From Croceibacterium ferulae (GTDB lineage Bacteria > Pseudomonadota > Alphaproteobacteria > Sphingomonadales > Sphingomonadaceae), in assembly GCF_003660445.1 (NCBI RefSeq), contig NZ_QZVQ01000010.1, positions 124,001-188,000 of the forward strand: 64,000 nucleotides of DNA. Reading direction: 5' to 3'. Within the stretch, counting starts at the first letter, position 1. The number at the start of each line of letters is the position of its first letter. Under the pieces are notes generated by a model that saw only the letters and a list, made by a program, of their open reading frames with translations, was not told the DNA's origin and made no database searches. Both the position numbers and the translations under genes were made by a program. Positions 36,595 through 47,865 of the stretch are shown here, piece after piece.

Positions 36595-37299
36595 ATGACC
36601 AACCGCATTCTCGCCCTGGCGCTTAGCCTGCCGCTCGCACTGATGGCACCCGCTGCCGTTGCGCAGGAGACCGCCATCGCCCAGCCGGCTGTGGAAGCCG
36701 CGGAGAGCCAGGCAACCAGCGCCATGCCGCTGACGGTCAATTTCGACGCGACGCAGGACAAGGAGAACATCCTCCTTCTCGATCTGTCGAACGGCCGCCG
36801 CGTGGCCATCCGCCTGATGCCGCAATGGGCGCCTGCGCATGTGGAGCGGATCAAGACGCTGACGCGGCAGGGCTTCTATGACGGCATCATCTTCCACCGC
36901 GTGATCGAAGGCTTCATGGCGCAGACGGGCGATCCGACCGGCACCGGCACCGGCGGGTCGGAGCTGCCGAACCTTCCGGCGGAGTTCAACCAGTTCCCGC
37001 ATGTGCGCGGCACCGTGGCGATGGCTCGCGCGCAGTCGGAAGACAGCGCCAACAGCCAGTTCTTCATCGTGTTCTACCCGCGCTTCTCGCTGGACCGGAA
37101 CTACACCAATTTCGGCCGCGTGATCGGCGGGATGGATGCGGTGGACGCGATCCAGCGGGGCGAGCCGCCGCAGAACCCGACCTTCATCGTGCAGGCTTCC
37201 ATCGCGTCCGACAACAAGCCGCCGAAGATGCCGCCTGCCGCGCCCGCCGCGGCCGCGACCCTTTCGGCGGACGAGCTCAGCAACTCCACCAGCAACTGA
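36595..37299 (+). CDS. Periplasmic peptidyl-prolyl cis-trans isomerase, cyclophilin type
   Basis: Exported cyclophilin of 234 residues. ATG 36595 gives a signal peptide ([24 protein letters not shown]). The domain (about 55-200) has [19 protein letters not shown], the active-site block [10 protein letters not shown] and [15 protein letters not shown]; the catalytic Arg is in FHRVI. A Pro/Ala-rich tail of about 35 residues ends the protein. It may help fold outer-membrane or periplasmic proteins. queA begins 8 nt downstream. Confidence 0.92.
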   Translation: MTNRILALALSLPLALMAPAAVAQETAIAQPAVEAAESQATSAMPLTVNFDATQDKENILLLDLSNGRRVAIRLMPQWAPAHVERIKTLTRQGFYDGIIFHRVIEGFMAQTGDPTGTGTGGSELPNLPAEFNQFPHVRGTVAMARAQSEDSANSQFFIVFYPRFSLDRNYTNFGRVIGGMDAVDAIQRGEPPQNPTFIVQASIASDNKPPKMPPAAPAAAATLSADELSNSTSN

Positions 37300-37306
37300 C
37301 CACCTG

Positions 37307-38335
37307 ATGCGCGTCGACCTGTTCGATTTCGCTCTGCCGCCCGAACTGATCGCGCTGCGCCCCGCGCGCCCCCGTGATGCGGCCCGCATGCTGGTGGTGC
37401 CGGGGAGCGAGCCCTTCCAGGACCGCTCCGTGCGCGACCTGCCGCAGATGCTGCGAGCAGGCGACGTGCTGGTGTTCAACGACACCCGCGTCATCCCCGC
37501 TCAGCTGGAAGGCACGCGGGGAGAGGCGCGGATCGGCGCCACCCTGCACAAGCGGATCGACCTGCGCCGCTGGCAGGCGTTCATCCGCAACGGCAAGCGT
37601 CTTCGCGAAGGCGACACCATCGCCTTCCCCGCGGACGTTTCCGCCACGGCCGAGCAGCGTCACCCGGACGGCAGCTGGACGCTGGCCTTTGCGGGCGTGG
37701 AGCCGGTCGAGTTGCTGCTGGAACGCGCCGGCCGCATGCCGCTGCCCCCCTACATTGCCGGCAAGCGCCCGACGGACGAAGCAGACCGCAGCGATTACCA
37801 GACGATGTTCGCGAAGGCGGACGGCGCCGTCGCCGCTCCCACTGCTGCACTGCATTTCACGCCCGAACTGCTGGCCGCGCTGGAAGACGCCGGCATCGGG
37901 CGCGAGACGCTGACGCTGCATGTCGGCGCCGGCACCTTCCTGCCGGTGAAGGCGGACGACACGGCCGAGCATGCCATGCACGCCGAATGGGGCCGCATCG
38001 ATCCCGCCACGGCGGACCGCCTGAACGCCGTTCGAGCGAACGGGGGCAGGGTGATCGCCGTGGGCACCACCGTCCTGCGCCTGCTGGAAAGCGCCACCGG
38101 GAAAGATCGTGTGATCCGACCGTTCGACGGCGACACGTCGATCTTCATCACGCCAGGTTACACCTTCCGCGCAGTGGACGGGCTGATGACCAACTTCCAC
38201 CTGCCACGCTCGACCCTGTTCATGCTGGTGAGCGCGCTGATGGGGCTGGAGCGGATGCAGCAGACCTACGCCCACGCGATCGCGGAAGGCTACCGGTTCT
38301 ACTCTTATGGAGACAGTTCGCTGCTGTTGCCTTGA
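37307..38335 (+). CDS. queA: tRNA preQ1(34) S-adenosylmethionine ribosyltransferase-isomerase QueA
   Basis: Transfers the ribosyl part of SAM to preQ1 in tRNA, making epoxyqueuosine, 342 residues. Conserved stretches include [62 protein letters not shown] and [22 protein letters not shown] 37307 lies 8 nt after the cyclophilin stop. tgt, the preceding step of the same pathway, is 5 kb downstream on the same strand but not in this operon. Confidence 0.95.
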   Translation: MRVDLFDFALPPELIALRPARPRDAARMLVVPGSEPFQDRSVRDLPQMLRAGDVLVFNDTRVIPAQLEGTRGEARIGATLHKRIDLRRWQAFIRNGKRLREGDTIAFPADVSATAEQRHPDGSWTLAFAGVEPVELLLERAGRMPLPPYIAGKRPTDEADRSDYQTMFAKADGAVAAPTAALHFTPELLAALEDAGIGRETLTLHVGAGTFLPVKADDTAEHAMHAEWGRIDPATADRLNAVRANGGRVIAVGTTVLRLLESATGKDRVIRPFDGDTSIFITPGYTFRAVDGLMTNFHLPRSTLFMLVSALMGLERMQQTYAHAIAEGYRFYSYGDSSLLLP

Positions 38336-38377
38336 GCAAGACTGCGGAATAGCTTCGGGTTCAACCTGGAGATTGCG

Positions 38378-38887
38378 ATGAAGCTACGCACCCCCTGCTG
38401 CCTGATCGCTGCATCGATTGGCTTTGCCGTACCTGCCGGCGCGCAGGTGAGCGGGTTGGAAGTGGCGCCTCTCGCGGAGATCGTGGCCGGCGTTCAGTCA
38501 TGTCGCAAGGCAACGAACGCCAGCGGGGTGAACCCTTCCGCTCTGGCAGCGGATGGCTGGTCGGCGGTCACGGCAACGCAGGGCGGGCAGCCGACCGAGA
38601 TGCCAGTCCCGATCCTGAGCAAGGGATCGGTGCTACTGATGTATGCTGATGAAAGCACCGCCGCTTGCTTCATCGTGGCCCGGCTGGACCGGCCACGTAC
38701 CGCGCTGCGTCTTGCGGCCGATCTGGACCGGGAACTGGCGGTCGACCGCAAGCAGAAAGGTGACGGGACGTTCCCCGTCTACTGGTTCCCGGAAGGGCAT
38801 CTTGTTCAACTGGAGACCACCGGCACGCAGCGCCAGCCTGCCGTCCGGATCAGCGTGGGCGGGCACTCCGGCTCCGGTCCTTCGTGA
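38378..38887 (+). CDS. Unknown exported protein
   Basis: I do not recognise this 169-residue protein. It has a signal peptide (MKLRTPCCLIAASIGFAVPAGAQ) and a mature part of about 145 residues with two cysteines (SCRKA and ACFIV) that may pair. It is mixed alpha/beta by composition with no known motif. A GGAG site lies 8 nt before the ATG. It is 42 nt after queA and could share its transcript. Its start, signal peptide and codon use look like a real gene. Confidence 0.65.
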   Translation: MKLRTPCCLIAASIGFAVPAGAQVSGLEVAPLAEIVAGVQSCRKATNASGVNPSALAADGWSAVTATQGGQPTEMPVPILSKGSVLLMYADESTAACFIVARLDRPRTALRLAADLDRELAVDRKQKGDGTFPVYWFPEGHLVQLETTGTQRQPAVRISVGGHSGSGPS

Positions 38888-38986
38888 CCACGCCACCCGC
38901 ACCCGCCATCTCCAGATCACACTTCCTTCAGCGCGGGCAAACGCGAACCACCGCCCATTAAAGATGTGCGCTTGGTCTGGCCCGTC

Positions 38987-40129
38987 CTACTTTGCCTTCC
39001 ACGTAAACAGCGCCGTCGCCGCATAATTCCAGAACGCGCCCACGACGATGCCGGCCAGCCCTGCCAGCCACCAGGCATAGCGATAGCCGGCGAACAGCAC
39101 CTCCGCGATGCCGACATTGGCGATCGCGCCCACGGAACACACCGCCACAAAGCTCAGCAGCCCACGGGTCACCGGCACAAAGCCCTTCAGCCGGCGATCA
39201 CGATAAGTCAGCAGGTTGTTGACGAAGAAGTTGAACACCATCGCGATGCCGGTTGCGATCGACTGCGCCCAGATGAAGGCCGGCTGCCCCGCGGCCACGA
39301 ACGACCCCAGCACCGCCATGTGCACGAACACGCCCAAGCCGCCGATTGCCATGAAGGACACGAACCGCGCCGGCACGATGTGGCCGATCAGCTTGTCGAT
39401 CAGCAGCAGCAGGTATTCCCACACGATCATCGCGTCGAGCTTGCTGTCTCCGGCCTCCCGCGCACGAAACTGGTACGGCACCTCCGCCATGCGCAGCGGC
39501 GCCGCACTGCTGGCGCAGATATCCAGCAGGATCTTGTACCCCTGACCTGAAAGGTCACGCACCGCGCTGTCGAACGCCTCGCGGGTCAGGGCGAAATATC
39601 CGCTCATCGGATCGGTCAGCTTCACCCGCGCCACCATCCGCGCCAGCTTCGTGGCCACCGCGCTTACCCGCACGCGGCCGGCATCCCAGTCGCCCACGCT
39701 ACCGCCTTCGGTATAGCGGGAGCCCACCACCACATCGGCCTCGCCCGCCTGCAGCTTGGCCAGCATCTGCGGCAGCACGCGCTCGTCATGCTGCAGGTCG
39801 GCGTCGATCACCGCAATGTAGGGCGTGGTGGTGGACAGGATGCCTTCCACCACGGCGGTGCTGAGGCCGCGACGGCCGATCCGGTGCACCATGCGCACGC
39901 GCGGATCGCTCGCCGAAAGTTCACACAATCTTTCGCGCGTTCCGTCGCGGCTGTCATCGTCCACGAACACCATCTCGAACGGGATGCCGACCAGTGCGGC
40001 GTCCAGCACCTCCACCATGCGACCGACATTGTCCCGTTCGTTGAAGGTTGGGATCACCACGGACAGCACGGGGCGCTGCCGGACGGGCAGGGGCACCACG
40101 GATGGGGCAGGGGCAGTGTCGGCGTGCAT
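38987..40129 (-). CDS. Glycosyltransferase fused to a GtrA-like membrane domain
   Basis: Protein of 380 residues in two parts. Residues about 20-245 are a GT2 domain of the polyprenyl-phosphate mannosyl/glucosyltransferase type (VVIPTFNERDNVGRMVE, FVDDDSRDGT, VIDADLQHDE, VGSRYTEGG). Residues about 260-380 are a GtrA-like domain with four membrane segments (FVSFMAIGGLGVFVHMAVL, then FNFFVNNLLTYRDRR). This is the architecture of enzymes that load a sugar on undecaprenyl phosphate and help flip it for glycan modification. ATG 40129 is the best start; the open frame before it is not family-like. The glycan target is unknown. Confidence 0.9.
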   Translation of the reverse strand: MHADTAPAPSVVPLPVRQRPVLSVVIPTFNERDNVGRMVEVLDAALVGIPFEMVFVDDDSRDGTRERLCELSASDPRVRMVHRIGRRGLSTAVVEGILSTTTPYIAVIDADLQHDERVLPQMLAKLQAGEADVVVGSRYTEGGSVGDWDAGRVRVSAVATKLARMVARVKLTDPMSGYFALTREAFDSAVRDLSGQGYKILLDICASSAAPLRMAEVPYQFRAREAGDSKLDAMIVWEYLLLLIDKLIGHIVPARFVSFMAIGGLGVFVHMAVLGSFVAAGQPAFIWAQSIATGIAMVFNFFVNNLLTYRDRRLKGFVPVTRGLLSFVAVCSVGAIANVGIAEVLFAGYRYAWWLAGLAGIVVGAFWNYAATALFTWKAK

Positions 40130-40446
40130 GATGACAGGATTTTTCCGCAGTTTTCCGCGCCCATAGAGTTTCCGCCGGGCAGGGCAAGCATCTCGCACGG
40201 GCACAAGCTGTCCTACACTGCTGTGAACCGGTATGGGACTGCGCATGAACACCGCGCCCCCACGTTGCACCCTTCCGCCCGATTGCCGGCACGGCAAGGC
40301 ACGCGGCGGAAGTTCACACCCGTTCGCCCCATCCGCACGGCGGTGAAGCGGGGGAGTTTGACCACGCACATTTCGCCCGTTTCGTGTAACCTTCGTCCTC
40401 CGTTTTCGCGGTTGCAATAAGAGCTGCCGCGCCCAATCTCCCAGTC
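40130..40446. other. Intergenic region without recognisable gene
   Basis: A 317-nt gap between the divergent GT2-GtrA gene and the ABC exporter. I found no tRNA, no small gene with a ribosome site, and no clear promoter pair. The right half has AT-richer patches (ATTTCGCCCGTTTCGTGTAA) that could hold the promoter of the exporter operon, but spacing to any -35-like hexamer is poor. Confidence 0.4.
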
Positions 40447-41418
40447 GTGCCCGAACCGATTCTCGACATCCGCAATCTTACCAAGACCTACAAGCGCGGC
40501 ACCGTCGCGCTGGCCGGGGTGGACCTGACCATCCAGCGTGGGGAGATCTTCGCGCTGCTTGGCCCCAACGGCGCGGGCAAGACCACGCTGATCGGCGCCG
40601 TGTGCGGCCTGGTCCGGCCCAGCGGGGGCGAGATGTTCGCCTTCGGGGAGGACCTGCAGCGCCACTGGCGCCGCCTGCGCCGCCGCATCGGGCTGGTGCC
40701 GCAGGAACTCAGTTTCGACATGTTCGACACGGTGATCCGCTCCGTCCGCTATTCGCGCGGCATGTTCGGCCTGGCGCCGGACGAGCGCCGTATCGAGGAA
40801 GTGCTGCGCTCGCTCAGCCTGTGGGATAAGCGCAACGCCCGTATCCGGGAGCTGTCCGGCGGAATGAAGCGCCGCGTGCTGATCGCCAAGGCCCTGGCGC
40901 ACGATCCCGACCTGCTGTTCCTGGACGAACCGACCGCCGGCGTGGACGTGGAACTGCGCCGCGACATGTGGCGCCAGATCGATGCGCTGCGCGAACGCGG
41001 CACCACCATCATCCTGACCACCCATTACATCGAGGAGGCGGAGGAAATGGCGGACCGGGTCGGGGTGATCGATCAGGGCCGCATCCTGCTGGTGGACGAC
41101 AAGGCAGCGATGATGACCAAGCTGGGCCGAATGGAAGGTCGCTTCACCCTGGCGCAGCCGCTGGCCAGCGTGCCCGACGCGCTGGGCGCCCTTCCGCTGG
41201 CGCTGGAGGAGGACGGGAGCGTGCTCGTCTATCGCGGCGGTGACGGGCAGGGGCAGGGCCGCAGGCAGGTCGCCGAACTGGCGCAGACGCTGACCCGCAT
41301 GGACATCGCATTCATCGGGCTGGAAACCCGCCAGTCCAGCCTGGAAGACATCTTCGTCAACCTGGTCGAGCGGAACGAGGAGCACCACACGCCCATCGAA
41401 GAGGGAGCCGCGGCATGA
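40447..41418 (+). CDS. ABC-2 type exporter, ATP-binding protein
   Basis: ATPase of 323 residues: Walker A GPNGAGKTT, Q-loop LVPQELSFDMF, signature LSGGMKRR, Walker B LLFLDEPTAGVDVE and switch His TTHYIEEAEEM. The C-terminal ~70 residues form the regulatory extension usual in drug- and polysaccharide-exporting DrrA-like ATPases. Start GTG 40447. Its stop overlaps the permease ATG (ATGA). Substrate unknown. Similar pairs (YadG/YadH) are widespread. Confidence 0.92.
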   Translation: MPEPILDIRNLTKTYKRGTVALAGVDLTIQRGEIFALLGPNGAGKTTLIGAVCGLVRPSGGEMFAFGEDLQRHWRRLRRRIGLVPQELSFDMFDTVIRSVRYSRGMFGLAPDERRIEEVLRSLSLWDKRNARIRELSGGMKRRVLIAKALAHDPDLLFLDEPTAGVDVELRRDMWRQIDALRERGTTIILTTHYIEEAEEMADRVGVIDQGRILLVDDKAAMMTKLGRMEGRFTLAQPLASVPDALGALPLALEEDGSVLVYRGGDGQGQGRRQVAELAQTLTRMDIAFIGLETRQSSLEDIFVNLVERNEEHHTPIEEGAAA

Positions 41419-42182
41419 ACGTCAACCTGCGTGGCGCCTACGCCATCTTCAAGAACGAACTGATGCGCGCCTTCCGCACCGCCTTCGGCTCCATCCTGGC
41501 TCCGGTGCTGACGACCTCCCTGTACTTCATCGTTTTCGGATCCGCGATCGGTGGCTCGATCCAGTCGATCGATGGGGTATCGTACGGCGCCTTCATCGTG
41601 CCGGGCCTGCTGATGCTGACCCTGCTGTCGGAATCCACCAGCAATGCCAGTTTCGGCATCTACATGCCGCGCTTCACCGGCGCGATCTACGAACTGCTGT
41701 CCGCGCCCGTCGGCGTGGCGGAAACGCTGATCGGCTTCGTCGGAGCGGCGGCGGCCAAGTCGCTGATCCTGGCGGCCATCATTCTGCTGACGGCGACCCT
41801 GTTCGTGGACTACACCATCGCCCGTCCGTTCTTCGCCCTGATCTACATCCTGCTGATCTCGGCCGCGTTCTCGCTCTTCGGCTTCATCCTTGGCATCTGG
41901 GCTGACGGTTTCGAGAAGCTGCAGATCGTGCCGCTGCTGATCCTGACGCCGCTTACCTTCCTCGGCGGCACCTTCTATTCGCTGGACATGCTGGGCGAAC
42001 CTTGGCGCACGGTCGCGATGGTCAACCCGATCGTCTATCTGGTGAACGGGTTGCGCTGGACCTTTACCGGCACATCCGATTTTCCCATCGGCCTGTCGCT
42101 GGGCGCCACCGTGACCTTCCTTGTCATATGCGTCACGGCGATCGCGGTGATCTTCCGCACCGGCTGGCGGTTGCGCGATTGA
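41415..42182 (+). CDS. ABC-2 type exporter, permease
   Basis: Inner-membrane subunit of 255 residues with about six hydrophobic segments. LTPLTFLGGTFYSLDMLGEPWR is the ABC-2 signature region before the last helices. It overlaps the ATPase gene by 4 nt, so the two make one exporter of the YadG/YadH or DrrAB kind. The next gene, a DUF481 outer-membrane-like protein, starts 18 nt later. Confidence 0.92.
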   Translation: MNVNLRGAYAIFKNELMRAFRTAFGSILAPVLTTSLYFIVFGSAIGGSIQSIDGVSYGAFIVPGLLMLTLLSESTSNASFGIYMPRFTGAIYELLSAPVGVAETLIGFVGAAAAKSLILAAIILLTATLFVDYTIARPFFALIYILLISAAFSLFGFILGIWADGFEKLQIVPLLILTPLTFLGGTFYSLDMLGEPWRTVAMVNPIVYLVNGLRWTFTGTSDFPIGLSLGATVTFLVICVTAIAVIFRTGWRLRD

Positions 42183-42200
42183 CACGCTAGCAGGGCAACC

Positions 42201-44275
<2,075 letters not shown>

Positions 44276-44288
44276 TCGCCTGCAGCGA

Positions 44289-44486
44289 TCAGCCGGCCTC
44301 GCGCTCTCCCCTGGCGGCCTTGCGGAACTCCAGCACTGTGCCGCGGTAAGGGACGAAGTTGCCCGCCGGGTCCAGGAAGCCGGCGCCGATTGCATTGGCG
44401 CGCAGCTGTGCCGTCCGAAGGTCTGCATACCATTTGCCGGTACGATGGCGGGTAATGAAGCGGTAGAGGATCATGCGACGAAGCAT
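44289..44486 (-). CDS. Small unknown basic protein
   Basis: A 65-residue protein, MLRRMILYRFITRHRTGKW at its start, rich in Arg and with no membrane segment. I do not recognise a family. AGGA lies 6 nt before ATG 44486, which supports translation. It is convergent with tgt (13 nt between stops) and divergent from the chorismate mutase. The pattern of charged helix followed by NFVPYRGTVLEFRK looks like a folded small protein. Moderate confidence that it is real. Confidence 0.5.
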   Translation of the reverse strand: MLRRMILYRFITRHRTGKWYADLRTAQLRANAIGAGFLDPAGNFVPYRGTVLEFRKAARGEREAG

Positions 44487-44597
44487 GAACATTCCTGCCC
44501 CAGCCTCGTTCCCGCCAACCATCTGCTTTTACGCACTAAACAGGGCAATCCGGCCAGACACTCGACAAGGCGGAGGTGAAGCGGCAGGGTACACGGC

Positions 44598-44909
44598 ATG
44601 ACCGATCATATTCTCGCTCCGCAAGATTGTACCACCATGGCGCAGGTCCGCGCCGGGGTGGATGCACTTGATCGCGAGCTGATCGCCCTGCTGGATCGCC
44701 GGTTCGGCTATATGCGCGCCGCCGCCCGGATCAAACCCAATCGCGAGGCCGTGCGGGATGAGCCGCGAAAGGCCGAAGTGATCGCCGGCGCCGTGGCAGA
44801 GGCGGAGCACCGGGGCCTGCCGGCAGACACCATCGCTGCCGTGTGGGATGTGCTGGTCGAAGGCTCGATCGCCTACGAACTCGCCCGCTGGGATCACGCC
44901 CGCGGCTGA
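44598..44909 (+). CDS. Chorismate mutase, AroQ class
   Basis: All-helical chorismate mutase of 103 residues. VRAGVDALDRELIALLDRRF is the signature helix 1, with the catalytic Arg in the DRRFGYM vicinity, and KAEVIAGAVAEAEHRGLP in helix 2. Length and the tail IAYELARWDHA resemble the PchB/isochorismate-pyruvate-lyase branch as well, so the activity could be either; no salicylate genes are near, which favours chorismate to prephenate. A hairpin terminator follows. Confidence 0.85.
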   Translation: MTDHILAPQDCTTMAQVRAGVDALDRELIALLDRRFGYMRAAARIKPNREAVRDEPRKAEVIAGAVAEAEHRGLPADTIAAVWDVLVEGSIAYELARWDHARG

Positions 44910-44939
44910 CACGCCGCAATCTACAGCAGCACATACGAA

Positions 44940-44965
44940 AAGGGCGGCCCCGCAGGACCGCCCTT
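44940..44965. terminator. Bidirectional terminator between aroQ-type gene and rpsD
   Basis: AAGGGCGGCCC and GGACCGCCCTT form an 11-bp stem with one mismatch-like wobble and a 4-nt loop. Plus side is followed by CTTGTT, minus side by TTCG after an A/T-rich end. It serves the converging chorismate mutase and rpsD genes. Confidence 0.75.
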
Positions 44966-44987
44966 CTTGTTCAGTACCGTGGACCGA

Positions 44988-45602
44988 TCAGCGCGAGTAG
45001 AACTCGACGACCAGGTTCGGCTCCATGGTGACGGGGTAGGGCACCTCGTCCAGCTTCGGCACGCGCACGAAGGTCACCTTGTCGGTACCGTCGGTCGCGA
45101 CATAGTCGGGGATGTCACGCTCGGGCAGGCTCTGCGCCTCGATCACCAGCGCCATTTCCTTGGCCTTGGTACCCAGGCTGATCACGTCACCGACCTTCAC
45201 GCGGCGGCTGGCGATGTTGCACTTCACACCGTTCACGCGGATGTGACCGTGGCTGACGATCTGACGAGCGGACCAGATGGTCGGCGCGAACTTCGCGCGA
45301 TAGACAATCATGTCCAGCCGCTGCTCCAGCAGGCCGATCAGGTTCTGGCCGGTATCACCCTTGATCCGGGCTGCTTCGTCATAGGTCTTGCGGAACTGCT
45401 TTTCCGTGACGTCGCCGTAATAGCCCTTCAGCTTCTGCTTGGCACGCAGCTGCAGGCCGTAATCGCTCATCTTGCCCTTGCGGCGCTGGCCGTGCTGGCC
45501 GGGGCCGTAGGACCGCTTGTTGACCGGGCTGTTCGGCCGGCCCCAGATGTTCTCGCCCATGCGGCGGTCGAGCTTGTGCTTGGCGCTATGGCGCTTCGAC
45601 AT
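44988..45602 (-). CDS. rpsD: 30S ribosomal protein S4
   Basis: Primary 16S rRNA-binding protein and translational regulator, 204 residues. Start [20 protein letters not shown] is the alphaproteobacterial form; the S4 RNA-binding domain contains [37 protein letters not shown] 45602 has GAAGGA 8 nt upstream. It stands alone, not in the alpha operon, which is usual in this class. The 213 nt upstream of it, before parE's end, contain no gene I can see. Confidence 0.97.
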   Translation of the reverse strand: MSKRHSAKHKLDRRMGENIWGRPNSPVNKRSYGPGQHGQRRKGKMSDYGLQLRAKQKLKGYYGDVTEKQFRKTYDEAARIKGDTGQNLIGLLEQRLDMIVYRAKFAPTIWSARQIVSHGHIRVNGVKCNIASRRVKVGDVISLGTKAKEMALVIEAQSLPERDIPDYVATDGTDKVTFVRVPKLDEVPYPVTMEPNLVVEFYSR

Positions 45603-45815
45603 GGTGTCGTTCCTTCTCAATCTGCTGGACAGGCCCGTTGCCTGCCATTCAACCCGGCATCGCACCACATGGCCGTAAACTGCCATGCGCGGCCGCCGCT
45701 TCACCGGGATGCGGGGCCAATCGGTCGCGCCTTCACGGGCACGGCTCCGAAGTGAAGCGGGGCCTGTAGCAGGGTTTTGGCGCAAGGCAAGGGCAGGCAG
45801 GGCGCCCGACCCGGC

Positions 45816-47807
45816 TCAGGCGTCGATCAGGTCCCGGTCCAGCTCTCCGGCACGGTTCTGGATGAAGTTGAAGCGGTGTTCCGGGTTGCGGCCCATCAGC
45901 TGGTCGACCAGCTCCTTCACCGCATGGCGCTGCTCGTGTTGTTCGGGCAGAGTGATGCGGATCAGGCTGCGCGTGCGCGGGTCCATAGTCGTCTCGCGCA
46001 GCTGGCCCGGGTTCATTTCGCCTAGACCCTTGAAGCGACTGACCTCCACCTTGCGATTCTTGAACAGGGTACGTTCCAGTTCCGCCCGGTGCGCCTCGTC
46101 CGCGGCGTAGCGGCTCTCCTTGCCGGCGGTCAGGCGGTAGAGCGGCGGCTGCGCCAGATAAAGGTGCCCGTTGCGCACCAGGTCTGGCATCTCCTGAAAG
46201 AAGAAGGTCATCAGCAGGGTGGCGATATGCGCGCCGTCCACATCGGCGTCGGTCATGATGACGATGCGATCGTAACGCAGCTGGGTGGAATCGCAATCTT
46301 TGCGGGTGCCGCAGCCCAGCGCCAACGTCAGGTCGGCGATCTCGCTGTTGGCGCGGATCTTGTCGGCGCTGGCGGAGGCGACGTTCAGGATCTTGCCGCG
46401 GATCGGCAGGATGGCCTGCGTCTTCCGGTCGCGCGCCTGCTTGGCGCTGCCGCCGGCGCTGTCGCCTTCGACGATGAACAGTTCCGTCTCGCCGCCGGCG
46501 TCGCCGGAACAGTCGGTCAGCTTGCCGGGGAGGCGCAGCTTCTTGGCGTTGGTGGCGGTCTTGCGCTTGATTTCGCGTTCCGCCTTGCGGCGCAGGCGCT
46601 CGTCCATGCGCTCCATCACCGCGCCCAGCAGCGCGCGCCCGCGCTCCATGTTGTTGGACAGGAAATGGTCGAAATGGTCGCGGACGGCGTTCTCGACCAG
46701 GCGCGCGGCATCAGGGCTGGTCAGGCGGTCCTTGGTCTGGCTCTGGAATTGGGGGTCGCGGATGAAGACGGACAGCATGATCTCCGCACCCGTGATCACG
46801 TCCTCCGGCGCGATGTCCTTCGCCTTCTTCTGCCCGGTCAGCTCGCCAAAGGCACGGATGCCGCGGGTCAGGGCGGCGCGCAGGCCCTGCTCATGCGTGC
46901 CGCCATCCGGCGTGGGTACGGTGTTGCAGTACCAGCTGGTCGAGCCGTCCGACCAAAGCGGCCAGGCGACCGCCCATTCCACCCGGCCCTGATCGTCCGA
47001 GAAGTCCTGCCGGCCCGCAAAGAACTCGGCCGTGACGCATTCGCGGGCACCGACCTGCTCGGCCAGGTGATCGGCGAGCCCTCCGGGAAACTGGAACACT
47101 GCCTCCTCGGGAACGCCATCGCCTGCCAGAGAGGGCGCGCACTTCCAGCGGATCTCCACCCCGGCATAGAGGTAGGCTTTGGAGCGGGCGAGCTTGAACA
47201 GCCGCGCCGGCTTGAACTTGCGGTCGCCGAAGATCGCAGTGTCCGGCACGAAGCTGACGGTGGTGCCCCGGCGGTTCGGCGCCGCCCCCACCCGCTGCAG
47301 CGGCCCCTGCGGGTGCCCGGCGGAGAAATCCTGCGCGAACAGCTCCCGGTTGCGGGCGACCTCCACCCGCGTGTCGCTTGACAATGCGTTGACCACGCTG
47401 ACGCCCACACCGTGCAGGCCGCCACTGGTGGCATAGGCCTTTCCGGAGAACTTGCCGCCGGAATGCAGCGTGGTCATGATGACTTCGAGGGTGGACTTGC
47501 CGGGGAACTTGGGATGTTCGTCCACCGGGATGCCGCGGCCATTGTCGCTGACCGACAGCCGCCCCGCGCTGCCCTCCGGCCCTTCCTCCAGCACCATCTC
47601 GATGCGATTGGCATGGCCGGCAACCGCCTCGTCCATGGCATTGTCGAGCACCTCTGCCGCGAGGTGATGCAAGGCACGGTCGTCCGTGCCGCCGATATAC
47701 ATGCCGGGGCGCCGGCGGACGGGCTCAAGCCCCTCCAGCACCTCGATCGCGGAGGAATCGTAATCACCGCCGCCCTGCGGCAAAGCGTCAAACAGATCGT
47801 CGGCCAT
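45816..47807 (-). CDS. parE: DNA topoisomerase IV subunit B
   Basis: ATPase subunit of topoisomerase IV, which separates daughter chromosomes, 663 residues. GHKL motifs: EVLDNAMDEAVAG, SDNGRGIPVD and TSGGLHGVGVSVVNAL. The TOPRIM domain has FIVEGDSAGGSAKQARDRKTQAILP (acidic Glu) and MTDADVDGAHI (DxD). Length under 700 and absence of the extended GyrB insert support ParE over GyrB. It is monocistronic, with the LpoA-like gene 58 nt upstream on the same strand. Confidence 0.94.
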   Translation of the reverse strand: MADDLFDALPQGGGDYDSSAIEVLEGLEPVRRRPGMYIGGTDDRALHHLAAEVLDNAMDEAVAGHANRIEMVLEEGPEGSAGRLSVSDNGRGIPVDEHPKFPGKSTLEVIMTTLHSGGKFSGKAYATSGGLHGVGVSVVNALSSDTRVEVARNRELFAQDFSAGHPQGPLQRVGAAPNRRGTTVSFVPDTAIFGDRKFKPARLFKLARSKAYLYAGVEIRWKCAPSLAGDGVPEEAVFQFPGGLADHLAEQVGARECVTAEFFAGRQDFSDDQGRVEWAVAWPLWSDGSTSWYCNTVPTPDGGTHEQGLRAALTRGIRAFGELTGQKKAKDIAPEDVITGAEIMLSVFIRDPQFQSQTKDRLTSPDAARLVENAVRDHFDHFLSNNMERGRALLGAVMERMDERLRRKAEREIKRKTATNAKKLRLPGKLTDCSGDAGGETELFIVEGDSAGGSAKQARDRKTQAILPIRGKILNVASASADKIRANSEIADLTLALGCGTRKDCDSTQLRYDRIVIMTDADVDGAHIATLLMTFFFQEMPDLVRNGHLYLAQPPLYRLTAGKESRYAADEAHRAELERTLFKNRKVEVSRFKGLGEMNPGQLRETTMDPRTRSLIRITLPEQHEQRHAVKELVDQLMGRNPEHRFNFIQNRAGELDRDLIDA

Positions 47808-47865
47808 ATCGGTCTATAGAGGGTGCGCGGCCGCTCGTGGCAAGACCGCGCGCCCGCTTATCCGC